Source: Streptomyces sp. 13-12-16 (GTDB lineage Bacteria > Actinomycetota > Actinomycetes > Streptomycetales > Streptomycetaceae). Taken from it: a stretch of 33,733 nt of DNA. The stretch lies in NCBI RefSeq assembly GCF_002114215.1, contig NZ_NCTE01000504.1, positions 1 through 33,733 on the forward strand, written 5' to 3'. Under the pieces are notes generated by a model. The model saw nothing but the letters and a program-made list of their open reading frames with translations, did no database searches and was not told the DNA's origin. Shown piece after piece: positions 1-10,259 of the stretch. Within the stretch, counting starts at the first letter, position 1. The number at the start of each line of letters is the position of its first letter. The position numbers and the translations under genes were made by a program.

Positions 1-189
1 GCGGGCGGCGAGGTGATCGGCGAGGTCACCTCCGGCGCCCCCTCCCCCACGCTGGGCAAGCCGATCGCGATGGCGTACGTCGACGCCGCCCACGCGGCGC
101 CCGGCACCGAGGGTGTCGGCGTGGACATCCGCGGCAGCCACGAGCCGTACGAGGTCGTGGCGCTGCCGTTCTACAAGCGGCAGAAGTGA
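1..189 (+). CDS. gcvT: Aminomethyltransferase (glycine cleavage T protein), C-terminal fragment
   Basis: The window opens inside this reading frame, which runs 62 codons to a TGA at 187-189. The visible part matches the C-terminal barrel of glycine cleavage T proteins: a [20 protein letters not shown] stretch, then a DIRG segment and an ending in LPFYKRQK, both typical of the family's last residues. T protein transfers the aminomethyl carbon held on lipoyl-H protein to tetrahydrofolate, releasing ammonia. The next gene is gcvH, 116 bases downstream on the same strand, as expected for a gcvT-gcvH-glyA operon. The start and the folate-binding part lie outside the window. Confidence 0.93.
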   Translation, partial: AGGEVIGEVTSGAPSPTLGKPIAMAYVDAAHAAPGTEGVGVDIRGSHEPYEVVALPFYKRQK

Positions 190-305
190 CACCGTCCTCG
201 GACGGCTTCCCGCGCGTGAGGTGAGCACGTCGTGCCTGCTCACCGGCGCCGCACAGCAGTCCCCTCCGTCATCAGCAGTCCCCCGCGTACAGGAGAATCC
301 AGGTC

Positions 306-683
306 ATGAGCAACCCCCAGCAGCTGCGTTACAGCAAGGAGCACGAGTGGCTGACGGCCGCCGAGGACGGCGTGTCGACGGTCGGCATCACGGAGCACGC
401 GGCCAACGCGCTCGGCGACGTGGTCTTCGTCCAGCTCCCCGAGGTCGGTGACAGCGTGACCGCGGGCGAGACCTGCGGCGAGCTGGAGTCGACCAAGTCG
501 GTCAGCGACCTGTACTCCCCGGTCACCGGTGAGATCACCGAGGTCAACGAGGACGTGGTGAACGACCCGTCGCTGGTGAACTCCGCCCCCTTCGAGGGTG
601 GCTGGCTGTTCAAGGTGCGCGTCACCGACGAGCCGGCCGACCTGCTGACCGCCGCCGAGTACGACGCCCACACCACGGGCTGA
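306..683 (+). CDS. gcvH: Glycine cleavage system H protein
   Basis: A 125-residue protein, the usual length for the H protein, which shuttles the aminomethyl intermediate between the P, T and L proteins on a lipoyl arm. The lipoylation site is visible as Lys64 in [14 protein letters not shown], and the N-terminal YSKEHEW and [16 protein letters not shown] segments are family hallmarks. The ATG follows an AGGAG about ten bases upstream. It sits between gcvT and glyA, and only 14 bases separate its stop from the glyA start, so co-transcription is likely. Nothing unusual was seen. Confidence 0.97.
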   Translation: MSNPQQLRYSKEHEWLTAAEDGVSTVGITEHAANALGDVVFVQLPEVGDSVTAGETCGELESTKSVSDLYSPVTGEITEVNEDVVNDPSLVNSAPFEGGWLFKVRVTDEPADLLTAAEYDAHTTG

Positions 684-697
684 GGAGCCGTAGCCGC

Positions 698-1957
698 ATG
701 TCGCTTCTGAACACTCCCCTGCACGAGCTCGACCCGGCGGTGGCCGCCGCCGTCGACGCCGAGCTGCACCGCCAGCAGTCCACCCTCGAGATGATCGCCT
801 CGGAGAACTTCGCCCCGGTCGCGGTCATGGAGGCCCAGGGCTCGGTCCTCACCAACAAGTACGCCGAGGGCTACCCCGGCCGCCGCTACTACGGCGGCTG
901 CGAGCACGTCGACGTGATCGAGCAGATCGCCATCGACCGGGTCAAGGAGCTCTTCGGCGCCGAGCACGCCAACGTGCAGCCGCACTCGGGCGCGCAGGCC
1001 AACGCGGCCGCGATGTTCGCGCTGCTCAAGCCCGGCGACACGATCATGGGCCTGAACCTCGCGCACGGCGGGCACCTGACCCACGGCATGAAGATCAACT
1101 TCTCCGGCAAGCTCTACGACGTGGTCGCGTACCACGTCGGCGACGACGGCCAGGTCGACATGGCCGAGGTCGAGCGCCTCGCCAAGGAGAACAAGCCGAA
1201 GCTGATCGTGGCCGGCTGGTCGGCGTACCCGCGTCAGCTCGACTTCGCCGCGTTCCGCCGGATCGCGGACGAGGTCGGCGCGTACCTCATGGTCGACATG
1301 GCGCACTTCGCCGGTCTGGTGGCCGCGGGCCTGCACCCGAACCCGGTCCCGCACGCCCACGTCGTGACGACGACCACCCACAAGACCCTCGGCGGCCCGC
1401 GCGGCGGTGCGATCCTCTCCACGGCCGAGCTGGCCAAGAAGATCAACTCCGCGGTCTTCCCCGGTCAGCAGGGCGGTCCGCTGGAGCACGTGATCGCCGC
1501 CAAGGCGGTCGCCTTCAAGGTGTGCGCCACCGAGGACTTCAAGGAGCGCCAGCGCCGCACCCTGGAGGGCGCCCGCATCCTGGCCGAGCGCCTGGTCAAG
1601 GACGACGTCAAGGCCGTGGGCGTGGACGTGCTGTCCGGCGGCACGGACGTGCACCTGGTCCTGGTCGACCTGCGGAACTCGGAGCTGGACGGCCAGCAGG
1701 CCGAGGACCGCCTCCACGAGGTCGGCATCACGGTCAACCGCAACGCGATCCCGAACGACCCGCGCCCGCCGATGGTCACCTCGGGCCTGCGCATCGGTAC
1801 GCCCGCCCTGGCCACCCGCGGCTTCACGGCCGAGGACTTCGCCGAGGTGGCGGACGTGATCGCCGAGGCGCTCAAGCCGTCCTTCGACGTGGAGGCACTC
1901 CGGGCCCGGGTGACGGCACTCGCCGCGAAGCACCCGTTGTACCCCGGTCTGCAGTAA
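698..1957 (+). CDS. glyA: Serine hydroxymethyltransferase
   Basis: A 419-residue fold-type I PLP enzyme that interconverts serine and glycine with tetrahydrofolate and 5,10-methylene-tetrahydrofolate in the cytosol. The PLP lysine is Lys229 in [16 protein letters not shown]; the N-terminal EMIASENF, the [15 protein letters not shown] motif and the [10 protein letters not shown] segment are also diagnostic. A GAGGAG lies about ten bases before the ATG. Its position right after gcvH couples glycine cleavage to serine synthesis. A symmetrical palindrome follows directly after the stop. The length is full and no lesion was seen. Confidence 0.97.
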   Translation: MSLLNTPLHELDPAVAAAVDAELHRQQSTLEMIASENFAPVAVMEAQGSVLTNKYAEGYPGRRYYGGCEHVDVIEQIAIDRVKELFGAEHANVQPHSGAQANAAAMFALLKPGDTIMGLNLAHGGHLTHGMKINFSGKLYDVVAYHVGDDGQVDMAEVERLAKENKPKLIVAGWSAYPRQLDFAAFRRIADEVGAYLMVDMAHFAGLVAAGLHPNPVPHAHVVTTTTHKTLGGPRGGAILSTAELAKKINSAVFPGQQGGPLEHVIAAKAVAFKVCATEDFKERQRRTLEGARILAERLVKDDVKAVGVDVLSGGTDVHLVLVDLRNSELDGQQAEDRLHEVGITVNRNAIPNDPRPPMVTSGLRIGTPALATRGFTAEDFAEVADVIAEALKPSFDVEALRARVTALAAKHPLYPGLQ

Positions 1958-1959
1958 TT

Positions 1960-1981
1960 CCGTACGCTTTCACACGTACGG
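1960..1981. terminator. Palindrome after glyA
   Basis: CCGTACG, an 8-base loop and CGTACGG form a perfect 7-bp stem starting three bases after the glyA stop. It has no T-run, so it may be a weak terminator or processing site; an operator is not excluded. The rest of the 185-base gap before the serine dehydratase shows no gene. Confidence 0.45.
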
Positions 1982-2142
1982 ACATCAGGGGCATCGCGCA
2001 CACTGGGTCGGTGGGCGCGGTGCCCCGCACCATGCACCGTCGCATGAACGATTCCCCGCTTCCGGTCCCCGGATCTTCCGGCCCTCTGAACCACCCCTTC
2101 CCGGTGGACAGCGTCGTCCGCCGAACCCTTAGGAGTCCTCCC

Positions 2143-3510
<1,368 letters not shown>

Positions 3511-3517
3511 GTAAATA

Positions 3518-3560
3518 GGCCCTGACCAGCACGTTCGTATCTTTCGGCGCTGTCAGGGCC
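3518..3560 (+). terminator. Hairpin terminator after serine dehydratase
   Basis: GGCCCTGACCAGC pairs with GCTGTCAGGGCC (12 bp with one bulged C) around a loop of about 18 bases, starting eight bases after the stop and followed by TTCC. It probably marks the end of the conserved chromosomal block. Confidence 0.8.
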
Positions 3561-3579
3561 TTCCCTGCTTACGCGGCGG

Positions 3580-3632
3580 AAAGTCCCTGGAACCTCCCTG
3601 GGACAGACGTGAAAGTCCCTGAAAAGTCCCTG
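3580..3632. repeat. Three direct copies of AAAGTCCCTG
   Basis: AAAGTCCCTG occurs at 3580, 3612 and 3623, with further CTCCCTG/GTCCCTG variants between and after. The spacings of 32 and 11 bases are close to whole helical turns, as in arrays of protein binding sites. No gene follows closely on the + strand. From about 3633 to 4014 I see no convincing gene; short frames there lack family features. Confidence 0.5.
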
Positions 3633-4014
3633 GGATGCCCCTGCTCCGGGAGCTCCCTGCGGGCGATCCACCTACCCGCAACTGGTCAGACACGAGGGGA
3701 ACCCTTGCGTAGGACCTGCCTGGAACCTGTCAGTAGCCGGGAGGGGGACTCGCCTCGTCATCCGGCTGTGTCAGTCTCCACCGCCTACCGGACAGGATGA
3801 CCACCCAGAACCACGATCCGCCTCGGTGGCCAGCGCCAGACGAACGCTGACCCACGTCCCTTTCTCCGGGACTGGCAACCCCAAGACCCTGGCGATCCCC
3901 CGGATCGGAGTTCTGGTGGTTCAAGACGAGGATGCTCTCGGCAGCCAGGATCCTCCGGGCATGCAGCGTTGTCATCGCCGCGTCCCACTGCCACGCAACC
4001 GTGGCGAAGACCGC

Positions 4015-4087
4015 GACTGTAAGACGTTCAACTCTGTCCCGTGTAGTCGGGACTGTAAATCGTTCGGGTCTGTTCCGTAGTCGGTGG
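4015..4087. repeat. Two tandem ISL3-type terminus sequences
   Basis: Two related stretches of about 36 bases stand head to tail, both starting GACTGTAA (4015 and 4051), both with a CGTTC block, both ending near TAGTCGG. The second is the left inverted repeat of the element that follows. The first is diverged and may be the leftover end of an earlier related element. Confidence 0.5.
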
Positions 4088-5706
4088 TGACGGTGAGTGC
4101 TCGCCTGTGAACATTGAGCGTGCATGATGCGAACGCGCTTGCAGGAACGGTGTTTCGGGGTTGTCGGCGTTGGTCATCGAGGATGTGGCGGACGGCGGCG
4201 AGATAGTCCGGGTTACGGCTCGGACTCGGGATGTTCCCGTTCCCCGTCCGGTGTGCGGGGTCGCGACGGGGAGAGTCCACGGGTATCACGGCCGGACGGT
4301 GCGGGATGTGCCGGTCGACGGCCGGCAGGTCGTGGTCCGGGTGAGGATACGACGGCTGGTCTGTCCGGTCCTGGGCTGCAGGCGGCAGACCTTCCGAGAG
4401 CAGGTTCCCGGGCTTCTGGAGCGCCATCAGCGCCGCACCACACGTCTGACCGGTCAGCTCTCCGAGCCGGTCAGGGAGTTATGCGGACGGGCGTCCGCCC
4501 GACTCGCCCGATCGCTGGCCGTGCCCGTGCCGTACGCCTCCGCCCTGCAACTGCTGCGGCGGGTGCCCGTGCCGGCGGTGCGGATCCCGCGGATGATCGG
4601 GGTCGACGACTTCGCCCTGCGGCACCGGCACAGCTACGCCACGATCATCATCAACGCCGGGACCGGCCAGCGGATTGAGGTACTGCCCGGCCGCGAAGCC
4701 GCCCCTCCGGAGGCCTGGCTGCGCGGACATCCGGGCATCGAGGCCGTGTGCCGGGACGGATCGGCCACCTACGCCGAGGCGGTCCGCCGAGCCCTGCCCG
4801 ACGCGGTCCAGATCAGCGACCGCCGGCACCTGTGGCACAACCTCGCCGAGGCCGTCCGCAAAGAAGTCGCCGCGCACAGCACCTGCTGGGCGAAAGCGGG
4901 CCCGCCCCCGGCCGAGGGGAGACAGGCCGCCACCACACGCGAGCGCTGGCAGCAGGCCCACGCCCTGCGCGAGCGCGGAGTCGGCCTGCTGGAATGCGCA
5001 CGGCGCCTGAACCTCGCCTTGAACACCGTCAAGCGCTATGACCGTGTCACCGAGCCCGAGCGCCTCATCCGCGCCCCCAAGTACCGGCCCATCCTCGTGG
5101 ACCCCTACCGCGATCACCTGCGCAAGCGCCGACCGGAGAACCCGGCCGCCCCCGTCACCATCTCCTCCAGGAGATCAGGGAGCTGGGCTACACCGGCAGC
5201 TCGAACCTGCTGGTCCGCTACATCAACCAGGGACGTGTCGAGGCCGACCGGCCCGCCCTCTCGTCCCGGCGCCTGGCCCGCTACCTGCTCACCTATCCCG
5301 ACCGCCTCAAGGACCACCAGCGGGAACGTATCGAGGCCGCCCGCACTGCCTGCCACGAGATGACCGCTCTGGCCGACCTCATCCACCACTTCGCCGCGCT
5401 GCTGGATCCCGCCGACGGCAATGCCACCCTGCTGAGCACCTGGATCACCTCGGCCCAGGTCGAGGACCTGCCCCACCTGCATGCCTTCACCCGGGGCATC
5501 GAAAAGGACCGCGCCGCAGTCGACGCCGCCCTCACACTGCCGCACCACAACGGCGGCACCGAAGGAGTGAACGACAAAACCAAGCTGATCAAGCGCCAGA
5601 TGTACGGCCGCGCGAGCTTCCCCCTCTCCGCCGCCGCATCCTCCTGGGCTGACCACACCCTCCGTCACCACCGACTACGGAACTGACCCGTTCGTTTGAC
5701 AGACCC
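4049..5706 (+). mobile_element. ISL3-family insertion sequence
   Basis: The element is bounded by inverted repeats whose inner part is nearly perfect: GGGTCTGTTCCGTAGTCGG at 4066 on the left, and its complement, with one mismatch, ending at 5689 on the right. A weaker match extends outward to GGGACTG at 4049 and to CAGACCC ending at 5706, giving about 1.66 kb. It contains one transposase gene, frameshifted. I could not find a convincing target-site duplication, so outer limits are approximate. Confidence 0.75.
4161..5686 (+). pseudogene. ISL3-family transposase, frameshifted
   Basis: The first frame (from 4161) encodes the zinc-finger-like N-terminus (RRLVCPVLGCRRQTFREQ), a catalytic region with GVDDFALRHRHSYATIIINA, and the ADGS-like block CRDGSATYAEAVRRALPDA followed by DRRHLWHNL. 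Around position 5160 the frame changes. The C-terminal part, including VNDKTKLIKRQMYGRASFPL, continues in another frame to 5686. As written the gene cannot make a full DDE transposase without a shift, so it is either inactive or carries a sequencing error. The family call rests on the overall order of these blocks. Confidence 0.8.
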
Positions 5707-6019
5707 GCTCGGCACTTCCGGCAGGCGCGTGATGAGCCGCCGCGCACGGCGGTCCACCGCGAGGTCCGCGAGGAGCTCCGCTGGGGTCGAGCGGTCTGTC
5801 CAATAAAAGAACGAGCCGCGCGGCCGGACGTTGACGATCGGCCGGAGGGCAAAGAGGGCAGCCCTCGCCTCTATTCATCAGGAACCTCTGGAATCGGCCA
5901 GATAGCCCCTCCGCCCCTGGTCCGGTGATTCTCTTTCCCGAGGTCAGCGGCACGGCCCTGTCCGATGGGCCGCACTTTTCAGCCCCGATTGTTCAGTTGA
6001 GGAAAACCCGAGGCAAGCT

Positions 6020-6035
6020 TGTGATCTTCATCACA
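6020..6035. promoter_or_regulatory. CRP-like palindrome
   Basis: TGTGATCTTCATCACA is a perfect inverted repeat (TGTGAT, 4 bases, ATCACA) matching the classical CRP/FNR-family site. It lies about 116 bases before the GTG of the decayed secreted-protein gene at 6152. The surrounding stretch 5707-6151 holds no gene that I can support. Streptomyces CRP sites have a similar GTG...CAC form. Function is inferred from the sequence match only. Confidence 0.5.
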
Positions 6036-6151
6036 TACCTTTCTTCTCTCTGCGTGATCACATGTTCACCGAACGGCCGAACGCAAGCCCCTCCTTCCAC
6101 AGCGAAGTTGGGCTTCAACATGTTCGGCGCTGTCCCTTAAAGGAGGGCCGC

Positions 6152-6656
6152 GTGAAGACCAGCACCACGAGACGCAAGTTCAACAAATCGCCGTCACTGC
6201 CATCGCGGCCACCATCCTGGCGCCGTCACCGCCACGCCGACCAGCGCTGAGGAAGCCCCGAATGGGACCACGTCCACGTCATCCGCCGAGCCGGCTGACG
6301 GCCGCCCGGCGGCCAGCGTCAGCCCGAAGGCGTATGTCGCTTGGCTCAAGTCGAAGGCGGCCTCCGGAGACGCCAGTGCTTCCACTGTGGAAAAACAGCT
6401 CAAGGCGCTTCCTGCGAAGAAGCGGGAGAATCTCCTTGACTACATCAACGATCCGATCCACGCCAAGGCATTCAACGCGACAGGGGCGTTCCGCTCCGAG
6501 CGGGCAAACGGGGATGTGGACCGGAGTTCGCCTGACCGGTTCGACGCGCTGCTGTTGCTCTCGCGCTCGATGACGGCCGGCTTCACCTGCCAGCTGACCT
6601 CCGCAACTGGGCCCCTGCCCCACGCCACCCACTCGCTTCAAGATCTCCGGCTGTAG
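6152..6656 (+). pseudogene. Decayed secreted-protein gene
   Basis: A GTG at 6152 follows a strong AAAGGAGGG. The first frame begins KTSTTRRKF, typical of the charged start of a signal peptide. The hydrophobic core (QQIAVTAIAATILAP) is in a second frame, and the post-cleavage region (VTATPTSAEEAPNGTTS, then VSPKAYVAWLKSKAASGD and VEKQLKALPAKKRENLLDYIND) is in a third frame running to 6656. At least two frameshifts have therefore broken a small exported protein of about 165 residues. The family is unknown to me. The strong ribosome site and upstream CRP-like palindrome suggest it was once well expressed. Confidence 0.6.
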
Positions 6657-7006
6657 TACCAGAGCCTCCCCGCCGGTACCTGTATCTCTACGGGCAGTGC
6701 GGTGGTGAGCTCATCGCGGCCTTGCGGTCCGTGTGCGGACGCCTAGATCCCGCTTTCTGGACACGAGGTGCCGCTGCCGCAGTGGTCGACTGCCGATCTC
6801 AGCAGCCACCTGCGCTCTTCGGACTGTTCTGCAGCACGCCGACGAATACCTCTGCCGTCCGATCAGGCGCCGCCCGATATCCCGGTGCTTAGCATCACCG
6901 ACCGCCATGACGGCAGCGTACCGGTGGGCATGAACGACACACAGCGGCACTCCTCCGTGCGCACCTGGCCCCGTAGCAGTCCTAGAGAAGGGACGTTCCA
7001 GCTTCC
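6657..7006. other. Gap without supported gene
   Basis: No reading frame here shows family features or a convincing start. Short arginine-rich frames on both strands look like chance frames of high-GC DNA or old IS debris. An upstream promoter for the gene at 7007 would have to lie here, but I could not pick one out. Confidence 0.4.
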
Positions 7007-8098
7007 ATGGCCCGTCACAATCAGACCGTCGGCCCGATCCGTTCCGCCGTGTCCGTTGATCTCGTCCCGAGTCTGAGCCGAGTGGACGCCAGTCAGTTCG
7101 ACGGACTCGACGACACGGCAGGAGCGGTCGGCTGCTACCACCGGATGATGCAACGTGAGCACGATGGCCGTTGGAGGGTGCAGTACGCCCGGGCGACCGA
7201 CGGAACGCAGCTCCTGGCGGTACTCCCGACCTACACACCCCTTGCCGGGCACTGGGCGGACCGTGCCTACGATCCGGGCAACTGGCCCTTCCCGGCCGGC
7301 GTCGCAGACGGCACCAGCCCTGGCTCGTACGTGCTGGTCGGCGGCAACGCCGATATGCGCTCGGCCACTTACGTGAGTCGACACCTGCAGGACGGTCCTG
7401 CCTTCAAGCGGCTGCTCACGGCTGTGGCCCGAGCTGCTGCAGCCGAGAACCGCGGCCTGCTCTTCCCTTATGTGCACCAGAAGTTGAGGGAACTCCTCGA
7501 CCACTCGTCAGGAGGGCGCATCACCTGGGCGCCGCTGGGACAGGAAGCACACTTCGTGGATGCCCTGGCGACCGACAGCGAGGAGCACTACGGAGCACGC
7601 ATTAGGCGGGTGCTGCGCCGCGACCGGAACCTGATGGAGCAGCAGCAGGTGACCACCGCGGTGCACTCCTGGCCAGAGATCGCGCACACGGCAGCCGAGG
7701 TAATCGCTCAGCACAACACCCGGAAGGGAATCCCCGACCACTCGGAGTTCGTCCGCATGCGTTATGCCCAGTGGATCGACTGCCCGTCGGTCGAACTCGT
7801 CGTCTTCACCGCTCGCGCCGGCGGCGTGGAAGGCGTGGCCACAGCGCTGAAATGGCGGGACCAGCTGGATGTCTATGAAATTGCCCTGACCGGAGAGGAG
7901 AGCCCTGAAAGGCTTGCCACCTACGTGAGCCTGCTGTTCCACCAGCCGGTCCGGTTCGGGCGGGCCCACGGACTGAGGCAGCTCCGGGGCGGACTGGAAG
8001 CGACGAAAGCCAAAGGAATGCGCGGAGCCATCTTCAAGCAACTCCACGGGGGCGTTCTGAGCGCCTCCGCCAGCAGAGAACTCGCGAACAGAATGTAG
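7007..8098 (+). CDS. FemAB/GNAT-like acyltransferase
   Basis: A 363-residue protein whose C-terminal half (about residues 185-350) resembles the GNAT-like (Acetyltransf_6 / peptidoglycan-bridge, FemAB-related) fold. It has YGARIRRVLRRDRNLMEQQ, then EFVRMRYAQWI, VELVVFTARAGGVEGVATAL and, near the end, LEATKAKGMRGAIFKQLHG, which parallels the Glu...Ala-Lys...Arg-Gly block of that family. Such enzymes move an acyl or aminoacyl group, often from a carrier or tRNA, onto an amine. It is the first intact gene of the cluster and stands 80 bases before the aromatic hydroxylase. The ATG at 7007 has a GAAGGGA about 13 bases upstream, rather far, so a later start such as GTG 7049 is possible. Substrate unknown. 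Confidence 0.6.
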   Translation: MARHNQTVGPIRSAVSVDLVPSLSRVDASQFDGLDDTAGAVGCYHRMMQREHDGRWRVQYARATDGTQLLAVLPTYTPLAGHWADRAYDPGNWPFPAGVADGTSPGSYVLVGGNADMRSATYVSRHLQDGPAFKRLLTAVARAAAAENRGLLFPYVHQKLRELLDHSSGGRITWAPLGQEAHFVDALATDSEEHYGARIRRVLRRDRNLMEQQQVTTAVHSWPEIAHTAAEVIAQHNTRKGIPDHSEFVRMRYAQWIDCPSVELVVFTARAGGVEGVATALKWRDQLDVYEIALTGEESPERLATYVSLLFHQPVRFGRAHGLRQLRGGLEATKAKGMRGAIFKQLHGGVLSASASRELANRM

Positions 8099-8178
8099 CA
8101 CTCTCACCGCTCCATAGGTGTGCGCATGATTTCGAACCGAGTAGGCCCATCATCAATCAGAAGAAAGTGGGGAATCCC

Positions 8179-9051
8179 ATGGAACGAGTCGCTAAATCTT
8201 ACGCACCGCTCATCGAAAACAAGGGCGGCAAAACTACTGTCACGCTGTCCGAGGACCACCCGGGTTACGGCGATCGGCGCTATGTAGAGCACCGTGAGCG
8301 TATTGCCGCCGCGGCTCTCCATGCGCGAGCGGGCGATCCGGCACCGTACGTCATGTATTCGGAGGAGGATGACTCGACCTGGCGACTTGTCACCACTGCT
8401 CTGTCGAAACTGCATGAGCAGTACGCGACTGCAGAGTATCTAACGTGCATTGACGCGCTAAATCTGCCTTCCAACCGAGCTCCGCAGCTTCGGGACGTCT
8501 CGGATGCGATCGGCGAGGTCACCGGTTTCAGGATGTTCCCGGCCGCCGGGATCGTCGGGACCACCACCTTCTACGGTGGGCTCGCCGACAAGTCTTTCAA
8601 CGCCACCCAGTACATACGTCACGCCACCCAGCCGTGGTTCTCTCCTGAACCCGACATGATCCACGAAATTATCGGGCACGGCGCCCATCTGGCCAACGAA
8701 CGCTGGGCGCGAATGTACGAGCTCGTCGGGAAGGCGGTGCTGCGGTTGACCAACCCAGAAGCCGTGCAACTTGTCTCCCGGGTCTTCTGGTTCAGCATGG
8801 AGTGCGGCGTCGTGGAGGAAAAGGGGGAACTCAAGGTGTGGGGTGCGAGTCTCCTCACCTCGACCGGTGAAATGGCACAGTTCCGCAATGCCGATATCAG
8901 GGAACTTGATCTGGCCGGCATGGCCAAGCAGGGTTATGAGCCGGACGTCTACCAGCCGGTTCTCTACAAAGCCAGGTCGCTCGGACACTTCGAGGATTTC
9001 CTCGAAGATTTCCTTACGACGGTTGATGACGACTCGCCTTACGCCATCTGA
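8179..9051 (+). CDS. Pterin-dependent phenylalanine hydroxylase, probably 3-hydroxylase
   Basis: A 290-residue bacterial-length aromatic amino acid hydroxylase without a regulatory domain. The iron triad is present: His162 and His167 in PDMIHEIIGHGAH, and Glu208 in WFSMECGVV. Aligned without gaps to the mammalian phenylalanine hydroxylase motif, the residue after the metal Glu is Cys209 (normally Phe), and Ser224 in WGASLLTS replaces Gly. From memory, phenylalanine 3-hydroxylases of the pacidamycin type use Cys and Thr at these two places to direct oxygen to the meta position, so meta-tyrosine is the expected product. ATG 8179 (GTGGGG upstream) was chosen over GTG 8167. A pterin-4a-carbinolamine dehydratase lies at 29405-29755. 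The aromatic hydroxylase call is firm, the regiochemistry inferred. Confidence 0.85.
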   Translation: MERVAKSYAPLIENKGGKTTVTLSEDHPGYGDRRYVEHRERIAAAALHARAGDPAPYVMYSEEDDSTWRLVTTALSKLHEQYATAEYLTCIDALNLPSNRAPQLRDVSDAIGEVTGFRMFPAAGIVGTTTFYGGLADKSFNATQYIRHATQPWFSPEPDMIHEIIGHGAHLANERWARMYELVGKAVLRLTNPEAVQLVSRVFWFSMECGVVEEKGELKVWGASLLTSTGEMAQFRNADIRELDLAGMAKQGYEPDVYQPVLYKARSLGHFEDFLEDFLTTVDDDSPYAI

Positions 9052-9167
9052 TTCGAACAGGAAGCAGTAACGGAAGTGCACGGGGCGCGGGGCGCCGCGA
9101 GCAGGGCACTGCCTCCGCTCGCAAACGCTTCGCGCCACCGTACCTTAACGCCCAGAAAGCGCTCTTC

Positions 9168-10127
9168 ATGCACAGGATTGAAACCGATGTAGAAGTGATC
9201 GTGACCTGGTGGAACAAGGACCGCCATTCTGATAGCCCCAGCACCATGCAGCGGAGCAACCTGAAGACCGGCGATCGGCTGGACTTCGGCATATCAGGCA
9301 GCACGGGTAGGTTGCAGCCTAATGCCATACCCAGCCTTGGCGCGTTTGAGGTATCCGGCCATCACCTCCTCTTCTCGAACCTCACCGCCAGCGCCACCTT
9401 CGCTATTGAGAACCTGGAAGGCGGCACGGAACTGGTCAAGGCACCCCCCCGCCGACTAAACATGGTGATCCCGTTCGAGATCTCGCGCATTCTGATCCCC
9501 TCCGCTACGAGCATCAGCGAACTCACCGTCTTCGCACCCCCGCCGGCCCTGCTCGGATCCGACCAGGCCGCTACGTATACCGAGTCCGTCATATCCAACT
9601 TGGACATGACGAGCAAGTACTTCGCCGTGCTGGTCGCACTGTGCGAGCCGCGGCTGCGCGGTTCCTCCATGGCGGCAGTGCCCTCCGTCCAGGAGATGGT
9701 CAAGAGACTGAAGGGCACAAAACAGTTCAGAGATGCGAACCGCAACAGCATTAGTTATCACATCGACTACCTGACGGACCGCAAACTTCCGGTCAGCCAG
9801 TGGGCCAAGTGCGTGGACGAGGGCCGCAGGCACTCCAAGCGCGAGGCCCTGGTTGCGTTCGCACTCCGGTTCGACCTGGTCCGAGAGGAACACCTCGGCC
9901 TGCTCGAGCCGGCACGACTCCCAAGCAGGGAGCGGAAGCTAACGCTGAACGTGATGAGTGGGACCAGCGAAGGCGGCCTGTTGCAGCAGCCGGCCAAGCA
10001 GGTTCTGGAGTTGACCGATCATCCAGATCACGAGCGTGGTGAGCGGGCCGAGGGTGGACGGGAGAACTGCCGTAACGGACACAGCCCTCTCCGGAGGGCT
10101 GACTCACCATGCCTGCAGGGGACGTGA
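9168..10127 (+). CDS. FHA-like domain protein, putative regulator
   Basis: A 319-residue protein. Residues about 5-100 look like the FHA-type beta sandwich often seen in actinomycete regulators: VIVTWWNKD, LKTGDRLDFGI, IPSLGAFEVSGHHLLFSNL, TFAIENLEGG and PFEISRILIP. Residues about 140-235 are alpha-helical (KYFAVLVALCEPRLR, VQEMVKRLKG, NSISYHIDYLTDRKL), consistent with a winged-helix DNA-binding part. That layout suggests a cluster-situated regulator, but no binding motif is proven. The tail beyond residue 270 is low in order and overlaps a hairpin at 10082-10101, so the true C-terminus may be altered. No Shine-Dalgarno sequence is obvious before ATG 9168; GTG starts about 10 codons later are possible. 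Confidence 0.5.
   Translation: MHRIETDVEVIVTWWNKDRHSDSPSTMQRSNLKTGDRLDFGISGSTGRLQPNAIPSLGAFEVSGHHLLFSNLTASATFAIENLEGGTELVKAPPRRLNMVIPFEISRILIPSATSISELTVFAPPPALLGSDQAATYTESVISNLDMTSKYFAVLVALCEPRLRGSSMAAVPSVQEMVKRLKGTKQFRDANRNSISYHIDYLTDRKLPVSQWAKCVDEGRRHSKREALVAFALRFDLVREEHLGLLEPARLPSRERKLTLNVMSGTSEGGLLQQPAKQVLELTDHPDHERGERAEGGRENCRNGHSPLRRADSPCLQGT
10082..10101. terminator. Hairpin at the 3' end of the regulator gene
   Basis: CAGCCCTC, a 4-base loop (TCCG) and GAGGGCTG form a perfect 8-bp stem. It overlaps the last codons of the upstream frame, which is unusual for a terminator and hints that the coding end may once have been earlier. Confidence 0.5.
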
Positions 10128-10218
10128 CAAAGATGAATACCCGTCTAGCCTGCGACGATCATGCAGAGCTGGGCGGTTCACCTGCTGCGGAACAGTTTCA
10201 GATACGCGGGTCGGCAGG

Positions 10219-10250
10219 ACGGGGAAGAGTGTTAAGGCCCTCTTCCCCGT
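10219..10250. terminator. Strong hairpin between regulator and EEP gene
   Basis: ACGGGGAAGAG pairs perfectly with CTCTTCCCCGT (11 bp) around a 10-base loop. It is the strongest stem in this gap and a likely transcription terminator for the 7.0-10.1 kb genes. Confidence 0.7.
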
Positions 10251-10259
10251 GTACACCAG

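Noticed and set aside
329-1933. 534-codon open frame on the minus strand across gcvH and glyA
   Set aside because: It lies opposite two clear housekeeping genes and its Arg/Val/Leu/His-rich product has no family features; this is the usual shadow frame of high-GC DNA.
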